A stretch of 64,000 nt of DNA from Sapria himalayana (taxonomy: Eukaryota > Streptophyta > Magnoliopsida > Malpighiales > Rafflesiaceae), in NCBI GenBank assembly GCA_029783825.1, contig JAREIK010017918.1, forward strand, positions 1,332,001 to 1,396,000. Reading direction: 5' to 3'. The translations under genes were made by a program, and so were the position numbers. The notes beneath the pieces were generated by a model. The model saw nothing but the letters and a program-made list of their open reading frames with translations, was not told the DNA's origin and ran no database searches. Positions within the stretch are counted from its first letter, which is position 1. Each line of letters opens with the position of its first letter. Positions 1 to 11,420 of the stretch are shown piece by piece.

Positions 1-375
1 GAATGAGGGTTTGGGTTCCTAAACCCCCCAACCCCCAATAATGATTCTACCATGCTTGGAATTAGAATAGGATTTTGGTTTTCTTCTTCCCCAAAGAACT
101 TACCTAAAAAAATGATTTATAAAGAGAGAAGGGACAGAAACCCCCCACAAGACATATTGGAAAAATAATTTTTTTTTTGGAGAAGTGTGTTTTTGGGCAA
201 TAGGACTTTGGTAAACACTATCAAATTATCTTTCCTTCCTCCTATGATGCATGGAAATGCCCACTTCGAGACTAAGAACCACTTTCATGGGTGGAGCTTT
301 AGAAAAACTACCTTGTGGGGTACTTTGTAACTAAAAACCCATGGCAGTTACTTCTAAAAAGGTTTATTGAGGAGT

Positions 376-880
376 AATGGAGAATGGATGTTCAAGCCAT
401 ACAACACCCTAATGGTTGGATTTTCTATAAATTTAAAAGCATAGAAGACATGGAAGAGGCTTTGAAATCTAGCCCATATTTAGTCTTTGGCAGGCCTCTA
501 TACATCAAGTCTCTTCTGGTGGGGTTTTTACTATGGGTTAAAAGAAATGGCTAAAATACCAATTTGGGTGAAATTCTCAAACTTTTCCATCCATTGGAAC
601 CCTATCAAGGCGAGCAAAGCAGCAAAATGCATAGGCCAGCCCCTCCACATGGATAAATTAACATCGAACATCTCCAAAATAACATTTGCTAGGGTGTTAG
701 TTGAGGTAGGCATGAATGAGGAAATGTCAATTGAAATTATACTAAATTTTCCAGATGGATCAAAAATCATTCAACTGTTGCTTTATGAACAATTGCCTCT
801 AGGGGACGACAAGGAGGAAAACCTTCCAGATGACAAAGAGGGGGAGTTCAAAAGAAAAAAAAAGCCTCCACGGAAATGAA
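376..880 (+). pseudogene. LINE-A ORF1 remnant (DUF4283-like nucleic-acid-binding protein)
   Basis: Reading through one frameshift, the segment gives a DUF4283-type pattern: a 'GWIFYKFKSIEDMEEALKSS' stretch, a 'GRPLYIKS' turn, then 'KIPIWVKFSNFSIHWNP', 'IGQPLHMDKLT' and 'ARVLVEV'. These match the usual order in ORF1 proteins of plant L1-like LINEs, which bind element RNA. The longest open piece is 487-879 (130 codons). It ends in a Lys/Arg-rich tail before a stop. No CCHC knuckle is visible downstream, where the sequence turns into G-runs and a degenerate repeat. The frameshift near 520-540 and the missing zinc knuckle mean no functional product. Confidence 0.75.
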
Positions 881-1164
881 GATGTAGAGGATGGGCGACT
901 TATAGCGATAGAGAAGGATGACTTCAGTTTGGTTAAACCAAAAAAAAAAAGATAAGAGATTCTGCCACCCCCAAAGAAGGATCGTACGTCTCTAAACCTA
1001 AAAAATAAAGGCAAGACAAAGGCTGGTATACAATGGGAAACTGCCCCCCATGGGTTATTATAGAAGCTATATGGAGGCCTCAACTCCTTAAAAACTAAGA
1101 TGCAGGTGAGTAGTTTGCTAATTTTCTACTCTTGGAAAATTCTATATTGGAACTTTGGAGGGGT
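881..1164. other. LINE-A ORF1 tail / spacer, no recognisable domain
   Basis: This is an A-rich stretch between the DUF4283 remnant and the poly-G run. It would be the variable C-terminal part of ORF1 but shows no zinc knuckle or other motif I can recognise. Confidence 0.4.

Positions 1165-1195
<31 letters not shown>
1165..1195 (+). repeat. Poly-G homopolymer (31 G)
   Basis: There are 31 consecutive G after a GGGGT. The run lies inside LINE-A between ORF1 and ORF2. A run of this length on one strand could fold into a quadruplex and is error-prone in sequencing, so its exact length is uncertain. Confidence 0.9.
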
Positions 1196-1196
<1 letters not shown>

Positions 1197-1214
1197 GGAG
1201 AGTAGCCTATTTTT

Positions 1215-1715
1215 GGCCTCTGTACTGGTGGATAATTCTATATCAGGGCTGGGATTGGATCTCTTGTTGTGAGTTTTGAATTTGATTTTTGTATTTGTGG
1301 GAGTATCAAAGCTGGAATTATCTATGTAGGGGATGGAATGGTTAGGTTTGAGCCTTTATGTTTTGGTGAGAATATCTATAATGGAGCTGAAATGTATGGT
1401 CGGGTTGGGTCTTTATGTACTATGGAAACATCAATAATGAATATGGGTTCTAGCTTTTATGTACTGGTGAGAATATTTGTATTGGGGATGGAAATATTTG
1501 TAACAGAGATTAAATAAATATGTATGGTTTTGGGTCATCATGTACTAGTGGGAATGTTTGTAATGGGTATGCGTTTTAGTGTACTGGTGGGAATATCTAT
1601 GTTTGGGTTGGTCATATCTGTATCAGGGATGGAATATATCACTTTGGGTCTGTGTACAATATTTGTATCGGGGCTAAAAGGTATGATTTTGGGTTTGCAT
1701 GTACTGGGGGAGTTA
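1215..1715 (+). repeat. Degenerate minisatellite in the LINE-A inter-ORF region
   Basis: A phrase close to TACTGGTGGGAATATCTGTA followed by a GGGGATGGAAT-like segment recurs imperfectly, for example near 1220, 1363, 1466, 1545, 1580, 1620 and 1655. Spacing is irregular, roughly 35-100 bp. The copies are well diverged, so the array is old. It fills the place where the end of ORF1 should be and explains the absence of a clean reading frame there. Confidence 0.6.
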
Positions 1716-1841
1716 TAAAGCCAGTTCCAATTATTGCATACTCGATAGAACATGGAAAGTCAACAAAATACCCCCCCCCCCCCAATGGTGGTATTGCCAT
1801 TGAGAGGAGACAGATGCCTAATCCTAATAGTAATTTGGATT

Positions 1842-4600
1842 ATGATGATTACTAGTTGGAATATAAGGGGGTTTAATTATTCTATTAAACACAAAGAAGT
1901 CTTGAGGCTACTCAGGGCCCACCATATTGATGTCTTTGCCATTTTGGAGACAAAACTCAACTCGGAGAAGCTGAGTTGGCTAATCAAAATAAAATTAAAA
2001 GGATATGAGTCCTTGGATAACTTCGCTATACATCAAAACTGGAGAATCATGGTCTTGTGGGATAAGGCCACCACAGGAAATGAGCATGCTGACCTCTAAT
2101 CCCCAGCATATTCTTTAGAGGGTTTTGGATAAAAGGAGCAGATTATGCTTCAAGTTATCAGTTGTATATGGTCTGTATTCTGTCATCACTAAAAGGGCCT
2201 TATGGAAAAACCCAATGGTTGGAAGCTTAGAAACTTTTCCCTGGCTATCACCCACTCCAGCTCTTAAAGAAGAAGAGGTTGGTCTTAGAATTAAAATGAG
2301 GAAATTAGAAGAGGCGGAGCTATTCTTTCTTAGATAGGAAAGCTAAGATAAGGTACCTCAAGCAAGGAATAGGTGCACAATATATTTTTATGCACTGACA
2401 AATACTAAATTTCAAAGAAACAAAATTTTAATAGTATCGAAGGAAAATTGTAGTTTTACCACCTCCCAAAAGAAGGTTATTGGAAGATTTGTCAAATATT
2501 ACAAAGACCTCTTAGGAAATTCAATAGATAGGGTGACCTATAGAAAGGAGTACATGAAAAATGGTAGGACACTAAATCAAAAAGATCATAATATGTTGGT
2601 CGTAGACTTAAAGTCCGAAGATGTCAAATATACTCTTTTTAGCATGGGATATTCTAAATCACCTAGGTCTGATGGGTATACTGTAGAATTTTTTAGGAAT
2701 TCTTAGAGTATATTTAGGGAAGATATTATAAAGGCCACACACAGCTTATTCTATTCAGGAAAGATGTTAAAAAAAAAATAAACCATGCAAATATAACACT
2801 TGTGCCTAAATCCTCTCACGCAACTTCTATGAGTGATTATAGGCCAATATCATGTTGTAACATGATGTAGAAGCTGATCTCAAAACTGATCGTATCAAGG
2901 TTAAATAAAGTTATGGGACTTATCATTAATCTTGCCCACGGGGCATATCACAAAGGTCAGTTCATCGTGGATAACTTTCTCGTTGCTCAAAGCCTAATAA
3001 GGAGATATGTGAGGAGAAGGATATCTCCACATTGCTTTCTAAAGATTGATCTTCAAAAAGCCTTTGTTACAGTGGACTGGGAGTTTCTGATTGAAGTATT
3101 GGAAGGTTTAAACTTCTGATGGAAATTCATTGAAAATAATATATGAATGCGTCTCCACAACCTTTTTCTCAATAGCCATCAATGGGCAATTGATTAATTT
3201 CTTCAAGAGTAAAAGAGGCCCGAGGCAGAGAGACCCTCTATCTCTTTATTTATTTGTTTTATGCATGGAATATCTATTGAGACAATGATCCTTTGCAACA
3301 CAGTCGGAGTAATTTTTTTTCCACCCGGGCTGCTCCGGCCTAAAGAACTCACATCTTATGTATGCCGACGATCTCATTATATTCTCAAAGGAGATTTCCC
3401 CTCAGTAAAATCCTCAGTAAACAATTTTACTATAACATCCGGATTGCACATAAACCCCTCCAAATCGAATATCTTCTTCGGAGGGGTTGTAGCAAATCAC
3501 AAAAAGGATATATTAAGACACTCTGGTTTTAGTGAGGGATCTTTCCCATTGTATTCATGGTAGTTCCATTATCTTCCTCCCAGTTGGTCACATCGCAATT
3601 TTCTATCTTATTGACAAAAATAATCATGGCTATTCATCAATGGCAAGTAAAACCTTATCAATTGAGGGAAGGCTGGAAATTCTTCACACGGTAATTCAGG
3701 GCATAGAAAGATATTGGTTCTCGGTATTTTTATTGCCTTCCTCAATAATAAATGAAATTAAGAGAGCATGTAAAATATTTTTAAGAAGAGACCCAATAAC
3801 TAGAAGATTCAGGCCCAAAGCCTCTTGGCACAAAGTTTGTGGACCCACCTTTCTATGTGGGCTAGGTATCCTAAATTTATTTTTTTGGAATAAAACTTTC
3901 TTTATTAAAATATTATGGAGAATTAACAAGAAGGAGGATGCTCTTTGGATTAGATGGATTCACTATTTCTATTTAAACTCTCAAAATAGTTGGGAAGTTC
4001 AAATATAAAAAGAGGTCTCCCCCTTATGGAAATCTTTGATATCTTTAAGGGATATTCTAGTTGGTAAAGCTGTAAATAAAGAAAATGCAAAACCACAAGC
4101 ATTTCAACTCATTTATTTACTAAATGGGTTGAAGAGGGGAAAATAGTCTCAAACTCATATAACTTCTTAATTGTCAACAAATCAAAGAAGAATAAAGCAT
4201 GGGTGAGAAGCATTTGGTTTCCAAACCACATTTTAAAGCATGTAATAACCTTATGGATTACTAAATGCAAGCGCATGACAACTAAAGATCAATTTTTCGA
4301 GACACTAGAAAATTTGAATTGTGAATTTTGCATGAATTCAAAATCTCTTATGCATGTTTATTTCCAATGCAATTTTTTTATGGAGATACTGGCAAACCTA
4401 AAGAGCTGGATCAGAATTCCAGAGGGGATAAAAGTCCATTCTTGCCGAATTCAGAAGCATGAAGGCCCACTATGCCACAAATACTACACAAAATAGTGTG
4501 CGAAAAGCCACTTTCACTGTGGTGATATACTATATTTGGAGGGAAAGAAATCATCTATGGCACGAGGGAAAGTCGCAAGGTGCGGACACCATTCTATGGA
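1842..4600 (+). pseudogene. LINE-A ORF2 remnant (endonuclease start, reverse transcriptase, zf-RVT)
   Basis: ORF2 begins near 1842 with an APE-type endonuclease start ('SWNIRG' and then 'FAILETKLN' with the catalytic Glu), just after a 13-C run at 1771-1783. The frame resumes at about 2125 with 'VVYGLYSV..RALW'. It then jumps at about 2225-2270 to the post-endonuclease linker ('RKLEEAELFFLR'), so the endonuclease core with its Asp/His residues is deleted. The reverse transcriptase follows: 'SKSPRSDGYTVEFF' near 2650-2690, 'SDYRPIS' near 2835, 'KIDLQKAF.TVDW' near 3041, and YADD at 3361-3372. The thumb and connection region is at 3630-4010, and a Cys/His zf-RVT-like stretch is near 4310-4400. 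Many stops and frameshifts make it inactive. Confidence 0.85.
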
Positions 4601-4708
4601 AGATTTAAACTAAAATTAATATTGTATTTAGTAGTGAATGTAATAGTTTAAAACTCTAGATTGTACAGATTTTTTATTGAATATTTTATTACTTATCAAA
4701 AAAAAAAT
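4601..4708 (+). other. LINE-A 3' UTR and poly-A tail
   Basis: An AT-rich 3' segment ends in a 10-A run at about 4698-4707. Minus-strand gypsy RT sequence starts immediately afterwards, which fixes the insertion boundary. The matching 5' target duplication would lie left of the window. Confidence 0.65.
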
Positions 4709-5384
4709 TATTGTTATTGGTAACTACTATTATTTATCCCTTATTAGGCACACATTGAGCTAGGCTAACCTGAAAGCTATCTAAAATGTGATAAATAATC
4801 ACATCAACCCACTTAATCTTCTCATTGTTTTACAATCCCTTTCATTATTGGGTTGAACCTTCTTAGTTGAAGCACTTAATTACTACAAAATTCCTCATGT
4901 AGGGTCTTATGAATAAAAATGGATGGACAAATTCCTTATATATTTTTCATGATCTAACCATTTTCCTTCTTATTATTTCTCAAAACAATGAGATGTATCT
5001 TTTCATTTTCAAAGAAAGAGTAGATGGGATAATTGCTAGAAGAGTACTTTATTCTGTTAAAAATGCATATTTTAATTATGAAGAATATTGTTATATCTCC
5101 AATAATAAAGATTATTCATTGAACAACTTGAATGGTTTAAATAATCTTTTTAGTGAACCTAGAGTTTCAAAATGTCTCTCACATCAACAAATTACTTCTT
5201 TTACTTTCATATTCAAGACCAAAGCTTTGTCACATTCTTTTTAAAATTGGACATGAGACAACAATTTCATGATTTCTTTTTTATAGTTATCATTGATTTT
5301 TGAACATTATTCAATATGATTTAGAAAATGTATGGTATTAAACACATTAAAGATAACTTCTTGATGATTAACTCTCATGGTAAG
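4709..5384 (-). pseudogene. gypsy-A pol remnant: protease-RT linker and start of reverse transcriptase
   Basis: After the protease the minus strand reads family-typical linker phrases: 'MRVNHQEVIFNVFNTIHF', 'ECDKALVL', 'LKYAFL.E.STLLAIIPSTL', then the start of the RT domain 'VSLAQCVPNKG.IIVV' at about 4720-4765. These match the conserved gypsy segment leading into RT ('QCVPKKGG'). The sequence stops at the poly-A of LINE-A, so the RT fingers and palm are absent here. Several internal stops show a pseudogene. Confidence 0.75.
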
Positions 5385-5720
5385 CTATGTTTTTTGCACA
5401 TCAATCAACATTCTTCTATAAATACGGAATGGATTCCCCAAAATGATGGAAACTCCTTTATCAGCCTCATAGTCAAGCATAATAAGATCAATAGAAAAGA
5501 AAAACTTGTCCACTTGAACTAATACATCTTTAGTTTTTTCTTTGGGGTAAGAAAATGATCTATTAGTAGGCTGGAAAATAACTGTGGTGGGCTTTGCTTC
5601 ATTTAATACCAAGCTGTTTGAAGATGGACAAAGACATCAAATTAATAATTGCTCCTAAATTACATAGAGTTCTCCCATAATAAATATTACCAAAAGACCA
5701 TGAAATTGTAAAGCTTCAGA
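5385..5720 (-). pseudogene. gypsy-A aspartic protease remnant
   Basis: The minus strand reads 'TLCNLGAIINLMSLSIFKQL' followed, after one stop, by a 75-codon open piece (5612-5385). That piece contains 'EAKPTTVIFQPTNRS', 'KDVLVQVDKFFFSIDLIMLD', 'IILGNPF' and 'RRMLIDVQK'. This is the retropepsin pattern of plant Ty3/gypsy elements, including the flap region and the Ile-Leu-Gly motif. The catalytic Asp (usually C-D-L-G-A) is replaced by Asn, so the enzyme would be inactive even without the stop. Confidence 0.85.
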
Positions 5721-6188
5721 AATCCTTCAATTTGGAAGGAGGGTTTCATTATGAAATAAAGTTGCATTCATTCATAACTATGCCGAGTTCAAACTATGCC
5801 TTTATAAATTTATCATAGTTGGGTATGTTCTCCAAAGCTTCTATAAGTAGTACATTGATGTGTAACTAATTTAGAACATCTAAAATTTTGATAAATTATC
5901 TACATTACTACTATTTGTAGAATAATTAAGGAAAAAGTGGTGGTGATCCTTCATTCTAGTATTCTTGTCAACTTTGTGGTAGTGATAATATAGCATCCAT
6001 GATAAACATAATACTTGTTTGAATTTTCTTCTCCTTCTCTATTTTCTTTAGTTGTAAGAATGAAGTGATATTTCATGATCAATTGGAATTATAAATAGGC
6101 TTCTATAACTCCTCCCCACATTTTTCAAAGTGATAGCATTATAATGTTCCTTGTCATCCTTTCTAGGATTTTCTTTATCACTTGATTA
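5721..6188 (-). pseudogene. gypsy-A gag-protease linker
   Basis: In broken minus-strand frames I read 'EHYNAITLKS', 'FIKILDVLNQLHINVLLIEALENIPNYDKFIKA'-like segments (interrupted by stops) and 'NPPSKLKDF.SFTI'. They match the conserved linker between gag and protease in this clade. The segment runs straight into the hAT-1 left target duplication at 6181-6188. Confidence 0.7.
6181..6188. repeat. hAT-1 left target-site duplication
   Basis: CTTGATTA immediately before the left terminal inverted repeat matches CTTGGCTA at 9799-9806 in 6 of 8 positions. An 8-bp duplication is the hAT norm; the two mismatches indicate age. Confidence 0.6.
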
Positions 6189-9100
6189 TAGAGGTGTCAA
6201 GTGAGTTGGGCAGTCCAAGCCCAGCTCGAGGGATGGCCCAACTGAGCCTTGCCTAGATGGCACAGCATAATCCAAAATCATGCCTGGGCCCGTGCTGAGC
6301 TTGCTCTCAGCATGGTTCATTCCAAGCCATGTCGAACTCACCCAGGCCTCATGCCAAGCTAGGCACAACTTGGTTGCCAAGCATGAAGGCACGGTTCATT
6401 GGTACAACCCGAACCATGTATAGGATGGCCAGATCACAGGCTGGTGTTCGGACACGATCTGAACCTGACCACACGAATGTTGGGCTCAGCCCAAGCTCAA
6501 GCCCAAAAGCCAAATCTTCTAGAATCATTGGGTCGGCTAGACCCAATGGTCAAAAAACAAAAAAAAATCAAAAAAGATACATTTTAAGCTGTTCGATTCA
6601 GCCCCAATGGCTAGGGGTAAAAATCTGATGGCTGTAATAATTCTACCCAAAACTTAATCAAAAAAAATCAAAAATATATAAAAGATGATTTTTTTTTAAA
6701 TTACTTTTTTTGAAATCTATATATCTACCTCTTATCATTCTCAGATATATATTATATTATCTATTTCTAATCCATTTTATCATTCTTTCTCTCTCTCTTG
6801 CTCTTGTATCATCTTTCTCTCTCTCCTTTCAAGACTTGGGTATGGATTACTGTGTGGACATCAATTATTAGACTATGCACATTGTCAAACAAACAAAATT
6901 TTATGGCTTATAAGTATTATTTTAAAATTTAGTTTAGTTTTTATTTTTATTTTAGTTAATAGTTTAATGTAAATTAATATTTAATTTAAAAAACATAATT
7001 TAGAATATAAATAATAAACTAATAAAAAAATGACTAGTAATAATTTTAATGATGATAATAAAATTAATATTAATATTAATATTAATATAAAAAATTTTAA
7101 TATGGATAACGATAATCCTACGAGAAGGTCTGAGGTCACAGAAAATTTATTTTCTCCAATGGCCTCAATTCAAACATCTAAAAAATAAAAAACCAGAATA
7201 AAATCAATAGTTTGAAATTACTTTAATATTATAAAAATATATATGTTAGGGGTGCTAATGAAAAATTGGTAGAACACAAATATTATAAAAATTATTAACC
7301 TATAAAAGTTCATGTGAGACTATGCACCTTAAAAGGCATGCCGAACAATGTACCAAAAAATATGGTGCATTAGATCCTAGGTAAACTCAACTCAACAGTG
7401 GGGTCTTTGAGGTTGGATCCAGTTCGGCCTTTATGTTGACCCCCTTCATATACCGCAAAAAATTAGGGAGGGAAACATGACCAAACTAATCACCATGATA
7501 TGTCTTTTGATTTGATTTTCGGAGGATCCAAGGGTAGTCAGTATTATGTAGACTTATATTCAGTCTGCATATCATAGGAATCCTATGTCCACTTATAGGA
7601 ACAATTTACTAAAATGCTATAACTTAGAAAAAAGAAACAATAATTAATGAATTTAGAAAATATAGTGGTGTGATATCTGTGATATCTGATATCTGGACTA
7701 GTCGCGATGATGCATCTTATGCATGTCTCACCGCCAACTTTGTAGATTCTAAATGGACACTAAATAAAAAAAATATTAGGATTCTCAGAGATTCTCCAGT
7801 TTCATGATAGCCAAGCTATTTATGAATGCACGATAAGAATCTTTAAAGAATATAATATTCAAAAAAAATATTTACTATCATATTTGATAATGCATCTAAC
7901 AATAGAGTAGTTATTAACATGTTTATTAGTTCTTTTAGAGATGGGCCATTAGGAAAGATTTTTCATGTTAGATGTATGAGTCATATCATTAATCTCATAG
8001 CACAAGTGAGGATGAAAGTTGTTTTCCATACTTTAGAAAACAATAGGAGTTTGGTAGTCTTTGTTTGTTTGTGGGTCTAAAGAAAAAAAATCCAATCGAA
8101 TGTGAGACACCATTGGAATTACATATACCTTATATTGGAGTCATGTGTTAGATAGGAACACGTGATATCCAACTACTTCAATAGAAAGAGTGATGAACTT
8201 ATTATTGATGACACTGACTAGGCTACAGAAATTTTTTTTTTGAAATTCATGAAGATTATTTATGACATGATGAACATGTATTTGTCAATTATTTTACTCC
8301 AATGACTTGCATTGCACTCAGGTGCATATGTAACATTTGTAGCATGTTTATAAAATTTTGAGATGACCTGATATTTTGTGACATTGCTCTTGAGATGAAA
8401 ACCAAATGCTTAAAGTATTGGTCCACCATTCCATCTATTTATTGGCTGGCTACCTGCATGGACCCTAGGGTAAAAGTGAAATGAGTAAAGAATATTTTGA
8501 CATACAATCCTCATGCATGAACTAGGAGCACCAACATGAAGGGTTCATTCACGAGAAATTGACTGAGCTATTTACATACTATGATACTACGTATGGTGGT
8601 GGTGGTAGCAAGGGGGGAATGATGGGGTGGACTCTCAAATAGGAATCAACTATCTCGGTACTTAGATATCAATTATTGCTTAATCCTATCACATACCGAT
8701 AAAACGAACCTTGATATTTTGTAGTGGTGGAAATCATATGAGTCCACCTATCCTGTGATGTTTAAAATGACATTAGATTTATTGGATCCTCTGGTGTCGA
8801 GCGTAGTATCGGAGATTTAGAGTTGCTTTTTTTTATTGTAGTAAATGTGATTTCAGTTAGGAGATCAAGATTGCGGCCAAATTTTGTTAAGACATTAGCA
8901 TGCATGAAAGATTGAGAGGATTTGAGCTTGGGCATCCAGGATAATGCAGCAAATACAGTAATAGAAGAAGAGTTGGTGGCTAATGATGATTCATGGAACT
9001 TTGATGATGACTGAAATTGAGTCTACTGCCTACGACCTACCACTAGTAATATCACTGTATTCATATTCTTACGGGATTAATCATTTTTGAATTATTTATT

Positions 9101-9798
9101 GATTTTTGTCATTTGAGCTTACTACTTTCATTTTTATTTTGTTCTTTATTTATTCAGACACTTAAGAGATTTATAATTATGAGTTTATCTTTGATGTATT
9201 GATTTTTATCTTTTGAGCTTGCTTTATTATTTTGTAATTTATACTTGTATTACAATATAAAAATGAAACCATTAAAATTTATAATATTTATATTATATTA
9301 TTTTTTTGAGTTGTGAGTTGTGACTTGTAATTGTAATTTTATTTTATTATTGTTTTAATTTTATTGATTAATTAATTAATTAATTTAGTATTAAATTTTA
9401 AAATTTAGAATATATTTGAAGTTAGGGATGGCCTGATATCCGATTAGGCTGAAACGACACATCACAGCATGTCCCTACATGACCCAGCACCACACGACAT
9501 AACCTAGTATGAAACCCACAAGGCCCAACACAAAGCCCACAAGACCCGACATGACCCGGTACAAAACCCACAAGACCCAGCATTACCGGGCATAAAACCT
9601 ACCTGGCCTAGCACGAACCAGCCCAAATTCGACAAACTCAGGCTGGTCGGATCATGTCAGCCCTATCAATTTTGAGTCGTGCCGTGCCATGCACGACATG
9701 ACTCCTATACTGAGCCATACTAGGCACGACATAGTGTCCCAAGTGGGCCACCAAAAAATGGGTTGTGCTGGACCGATACTGCCCGTTTGACACTTCTA
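6189..9798 (+). mobile_element. hAT-1: complete but decayed hAT DNA transposon (about 3.6 kb)
   Basis: The left end is TAGAGGTGTCAAGTGAG. The right end, reverse-complemented, is TAGAAGTGTCAAACGGG. These are terminal inverted repeats typical of plant Ac-like hAT elements, flanked by an imperfect 8-bp target duplication (6181-6188 and 9799-9806). The terminal ~350 bp at each side are GC-rich with repeated CATGCC/GGCCCA-type subterminal motifs; the interior is AT-rich and carries a plus-strand transposase remnant. The element lies inside gypsy-A between gag and protease, whose reading resumes on both sides. Confidence 0.85.
7240..9015 (+). pseudogene. hAT-1 transposase remnant (BED zinc finger to hAT C-terminal dimerisation domain)
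   Basis: No long frame survives, but homology can be followed across frames. A BED-finger-like segment lies around 7300-7345 (reading near 'HVRLCTLKGMPNNV'). The catalytic core follows around 7690-8020 ('SKWTL.KRILGF', 'YECTIRIFKEYNI', 'FDNASNN', 'HVRCMSHIINL'). A middle region is near 8390-8590 ('GFIHEKLTELFTYYDTTYG'). The hAT C-terminal dimerisation region is at about 8725-8920 ('WWKSYESTYPVMFKMTLDLL', then 'SRLRPNFVKTLACMKD'). The same segments occur in hAT-2. Dense stops make it non-functional. Confidence 0.75.
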
Positions 9799-9806
9799 CT
9801 TGGCTA
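9799..9806. repeat. hAT-1 right target-site duplication
   Basis: CTTGGCTA follows the right inverted repeat and matches CTTGATTA at 6181-6188 in 6 of 8 positions. Confidence 0.6.
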
Positions 9807-10990
9807 ATAACTTTAAGAATGATTATTTATGGTTTTTGTTAATTACCTCATTTGATTCATCAAATTTCTCACTAATACATTTTGGCTTCAAATTATGGCA
9901 TTATTCTTGATTATATATTTCTTTAATAATTTTTAAGATGGCTTAATTGATCATGAATTTTTGATCTTTGAGGTGGAATATTTAATTCAAAACTAGATAG
10001 CTTGTACAACTAATCTTTGAGGTGAAATAGAGACAAACTTTAATGGAGATTAGGGTATTACTTCCATCTTAGATCTTAATGATTAGAGTATGAGTTATTA
10101 CCTTTGTTGTAATTTTCCATATAGTATATAGAAGTTGGATTAGATGTATAATTATCAAATAAATATATATCCCCATAGTATAAGCAAGATTCCATGGTCA
10201 AATTACACATGTGGTCCAACAACCATCTTCATGACTTGATCATATTTGAAATGAAAAAAACATATGCAATCAAAGCTGTTAGAGAACCAAACTCATTAAC
10301 TCTAGCTACTCTTCTTTATGTAGGCCCCTTGTACTAGACTAACAATAGTTGTTATTAGTTATTCCCTGTAGATTTTCATATGTCTCATTGTAAAATTAGG
10401 CAAGAAGAGCTCCAATTATTGAAGCATCCACTACAAAATTGAGTTTGAGTGATGAATCCATTATCAAAAAATCTCTATTTGGAACCAATGAAGAATCCCA
10501 TGATGTGTATACTTCCTTAGTAACTCTTTGAACCTCTTCCATGCTTCAAGATGAAATTTTCTTGAAATATTGAAAAACACTAATGTCATTCATTAGTTTG
10601 TCATTATTGATTGCAGATAAATACTTCATCAAGATTTTCTTCATCGTATCATTTCATGAATTGATCAAACTAGTATATAAAGTATTTAGCCATACTCTAG
10701 TCATATCTCTTAATTAATAAAAAAATAATTTCAATCATAAAGCCTCTATGTGACCCCTTGTAGTTAGATAAACCACTAGCTTCTATGAAGAAGCTAAAAT
10801 GAAGGTGAGGATCTTCCATAGCAACCCATTGAATTTTCCTATAGTTTGAAGTATTTGGAAAAATATGAGTTTGAACTCAAACTGAGAGCTTGAATTTTTG
10901 TCTTTACTATGGTTGGATCCATCTCATGAAGGAATGGGATGACAATCTCTTAAAGCTTAGTCTCTATCATCAGTTATTATTATAGGTTTT
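9807..10990 (-). pseudogene. gypsy-A gag remnant
   Basis: The minus strand begins near 10985 with a gag-like start ('IPFLHEMDPTIVKTK', then 'FELK'). It continues with 'KFNGL' and 'MEDPHLHFSFFLEASGL', then 'GRGSKSY.GSIHIMGFFIG', which corresponds to the conserved 'RFKELLRKCPHHGI' stretch. Further on are a 'FYN.L'-type segment, 'NKGNNSYSNH' (the usual NPYSNTYNPGW region) and, next to the hAT-1 insertion, a 'FEAKM' segment like the conserved 'NLEAQMGQLA'. These are hallmarks of the gag of plant Ty3/gypsy elements of the Athila-like type. Stops and small indels are frequent. The coat protein cannot be made. Confidence 0.75.
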
Positions 10991-11029
10991 GGTTGTTTGT
11001 CATGCATGCATAGAGTTCATCATGAAAGC

Positions 11030-11420
11030 AAGAGAGTTCATCATGCAATTTTTTGGTTTTTCACCTTTTCTTCCTCACTTTTAATATATTTTATTAATCT
11101 ATCCTTCTTTGCTTTTTTCTTGGTGTAGGTATTGTATCTCTCTGAGTGTCTCTTCTTTTCTTCATGTATCCCTCTGTTATTTTGTTCTTCTTCATATTGC
11201 CTTTTTTTAATTTTTTAAAAACTTAGTAACTTATTATTCCTTAGGTATTTCTTTAAAAAATTTTTTAAAACTTCTCATTTTTGTTGTCCTTCTTTCTATG
11301 TCTCGCTTTCTTTGGTTATCTTCTCCTCTCTTTTGTTTTTTGATTGCTCCTCTTCACTTACATTTTGAATTGACATATATTGAACTACCACTTCACATAT
11401 ATACATATTACAATGGTATA
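11030..11420 (+). repeat. Pyrimidine-rich direct repeat, copy 1
   Basis: This segment aligns by eye with 13310-13700. Both share, in order, GTATTGTAT followed by a CTCT...GTATCCCTCT segment, CTTCTTCATATTGCC / CTTCTTCTTATTGCCC, CTTTGGTTATC / CTTTGATTATC, and CCACTTCACA at the end. A SINE begins at the 3' end of this copy. The nature of the repeat is unknown; it could be a pair of short LTRs or a duplication. Confidence 0.6.

Larger units (their letters stand above)
1..4708 (+). mobile_element. LINE-A: degenerate L1-like non-LTR retrotransposon, probably 5'-truncated by the window edge
   Basis: In plus-strand order the segment shows an ORF1 remnant with a DUF4283-like domain (376-880), a low-complexity inter-ORF stretch, an ORF2 with endonuclease start, reverse transcriptase and zf-RVT-like end (1842-4600), and a short 3' sequence ending in a poly-A run near 4698-4708. 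This is the standard order for plant L1-lineage LINEs. All reading frames carry many stops and frameshifts, so it is a dead copy. Its 3' end abuts a minus-strand gypsy RT at 4709, so it inserted into that older element. The 5' end is not identifiable and may lie left of the window. Confidence 0.85.
4709..11000 (-). mobile_element. gypsy-A: degenerate Ty3/gypsy retrotransposon, interrupted by LINE-A and hAT-1
   Basis: On the minus strand the order is gag (10990 to 9807), [hAT-1 insertion 9798-6189], gag-protease linker (6188-5721), aspartic protease (5720-5385), protease-RT linker (5384-4801) and the first RT residues (4800-4709). The frame is cut at 4709 by the LINE-A 3' end, so the rest of RT, RNase H and integrase would lie left of the window. 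The domain order gag-PR-RT is retained. Stops occur throughout. Neither LTR is identifiable with confidence; the 5' LTR should lie to the right of 11000. Confidence 0.8.

Noticed and set aside
6186..6628. Open frames of 60-100 codons on both strands at the left end of hAT-1
   Set aside because: They overlap each other in the GC-rich subterminal zone of a transposon and resemble no protein. Similar frames occur at 43306-43905 in the small hAT-type element for the same reason.
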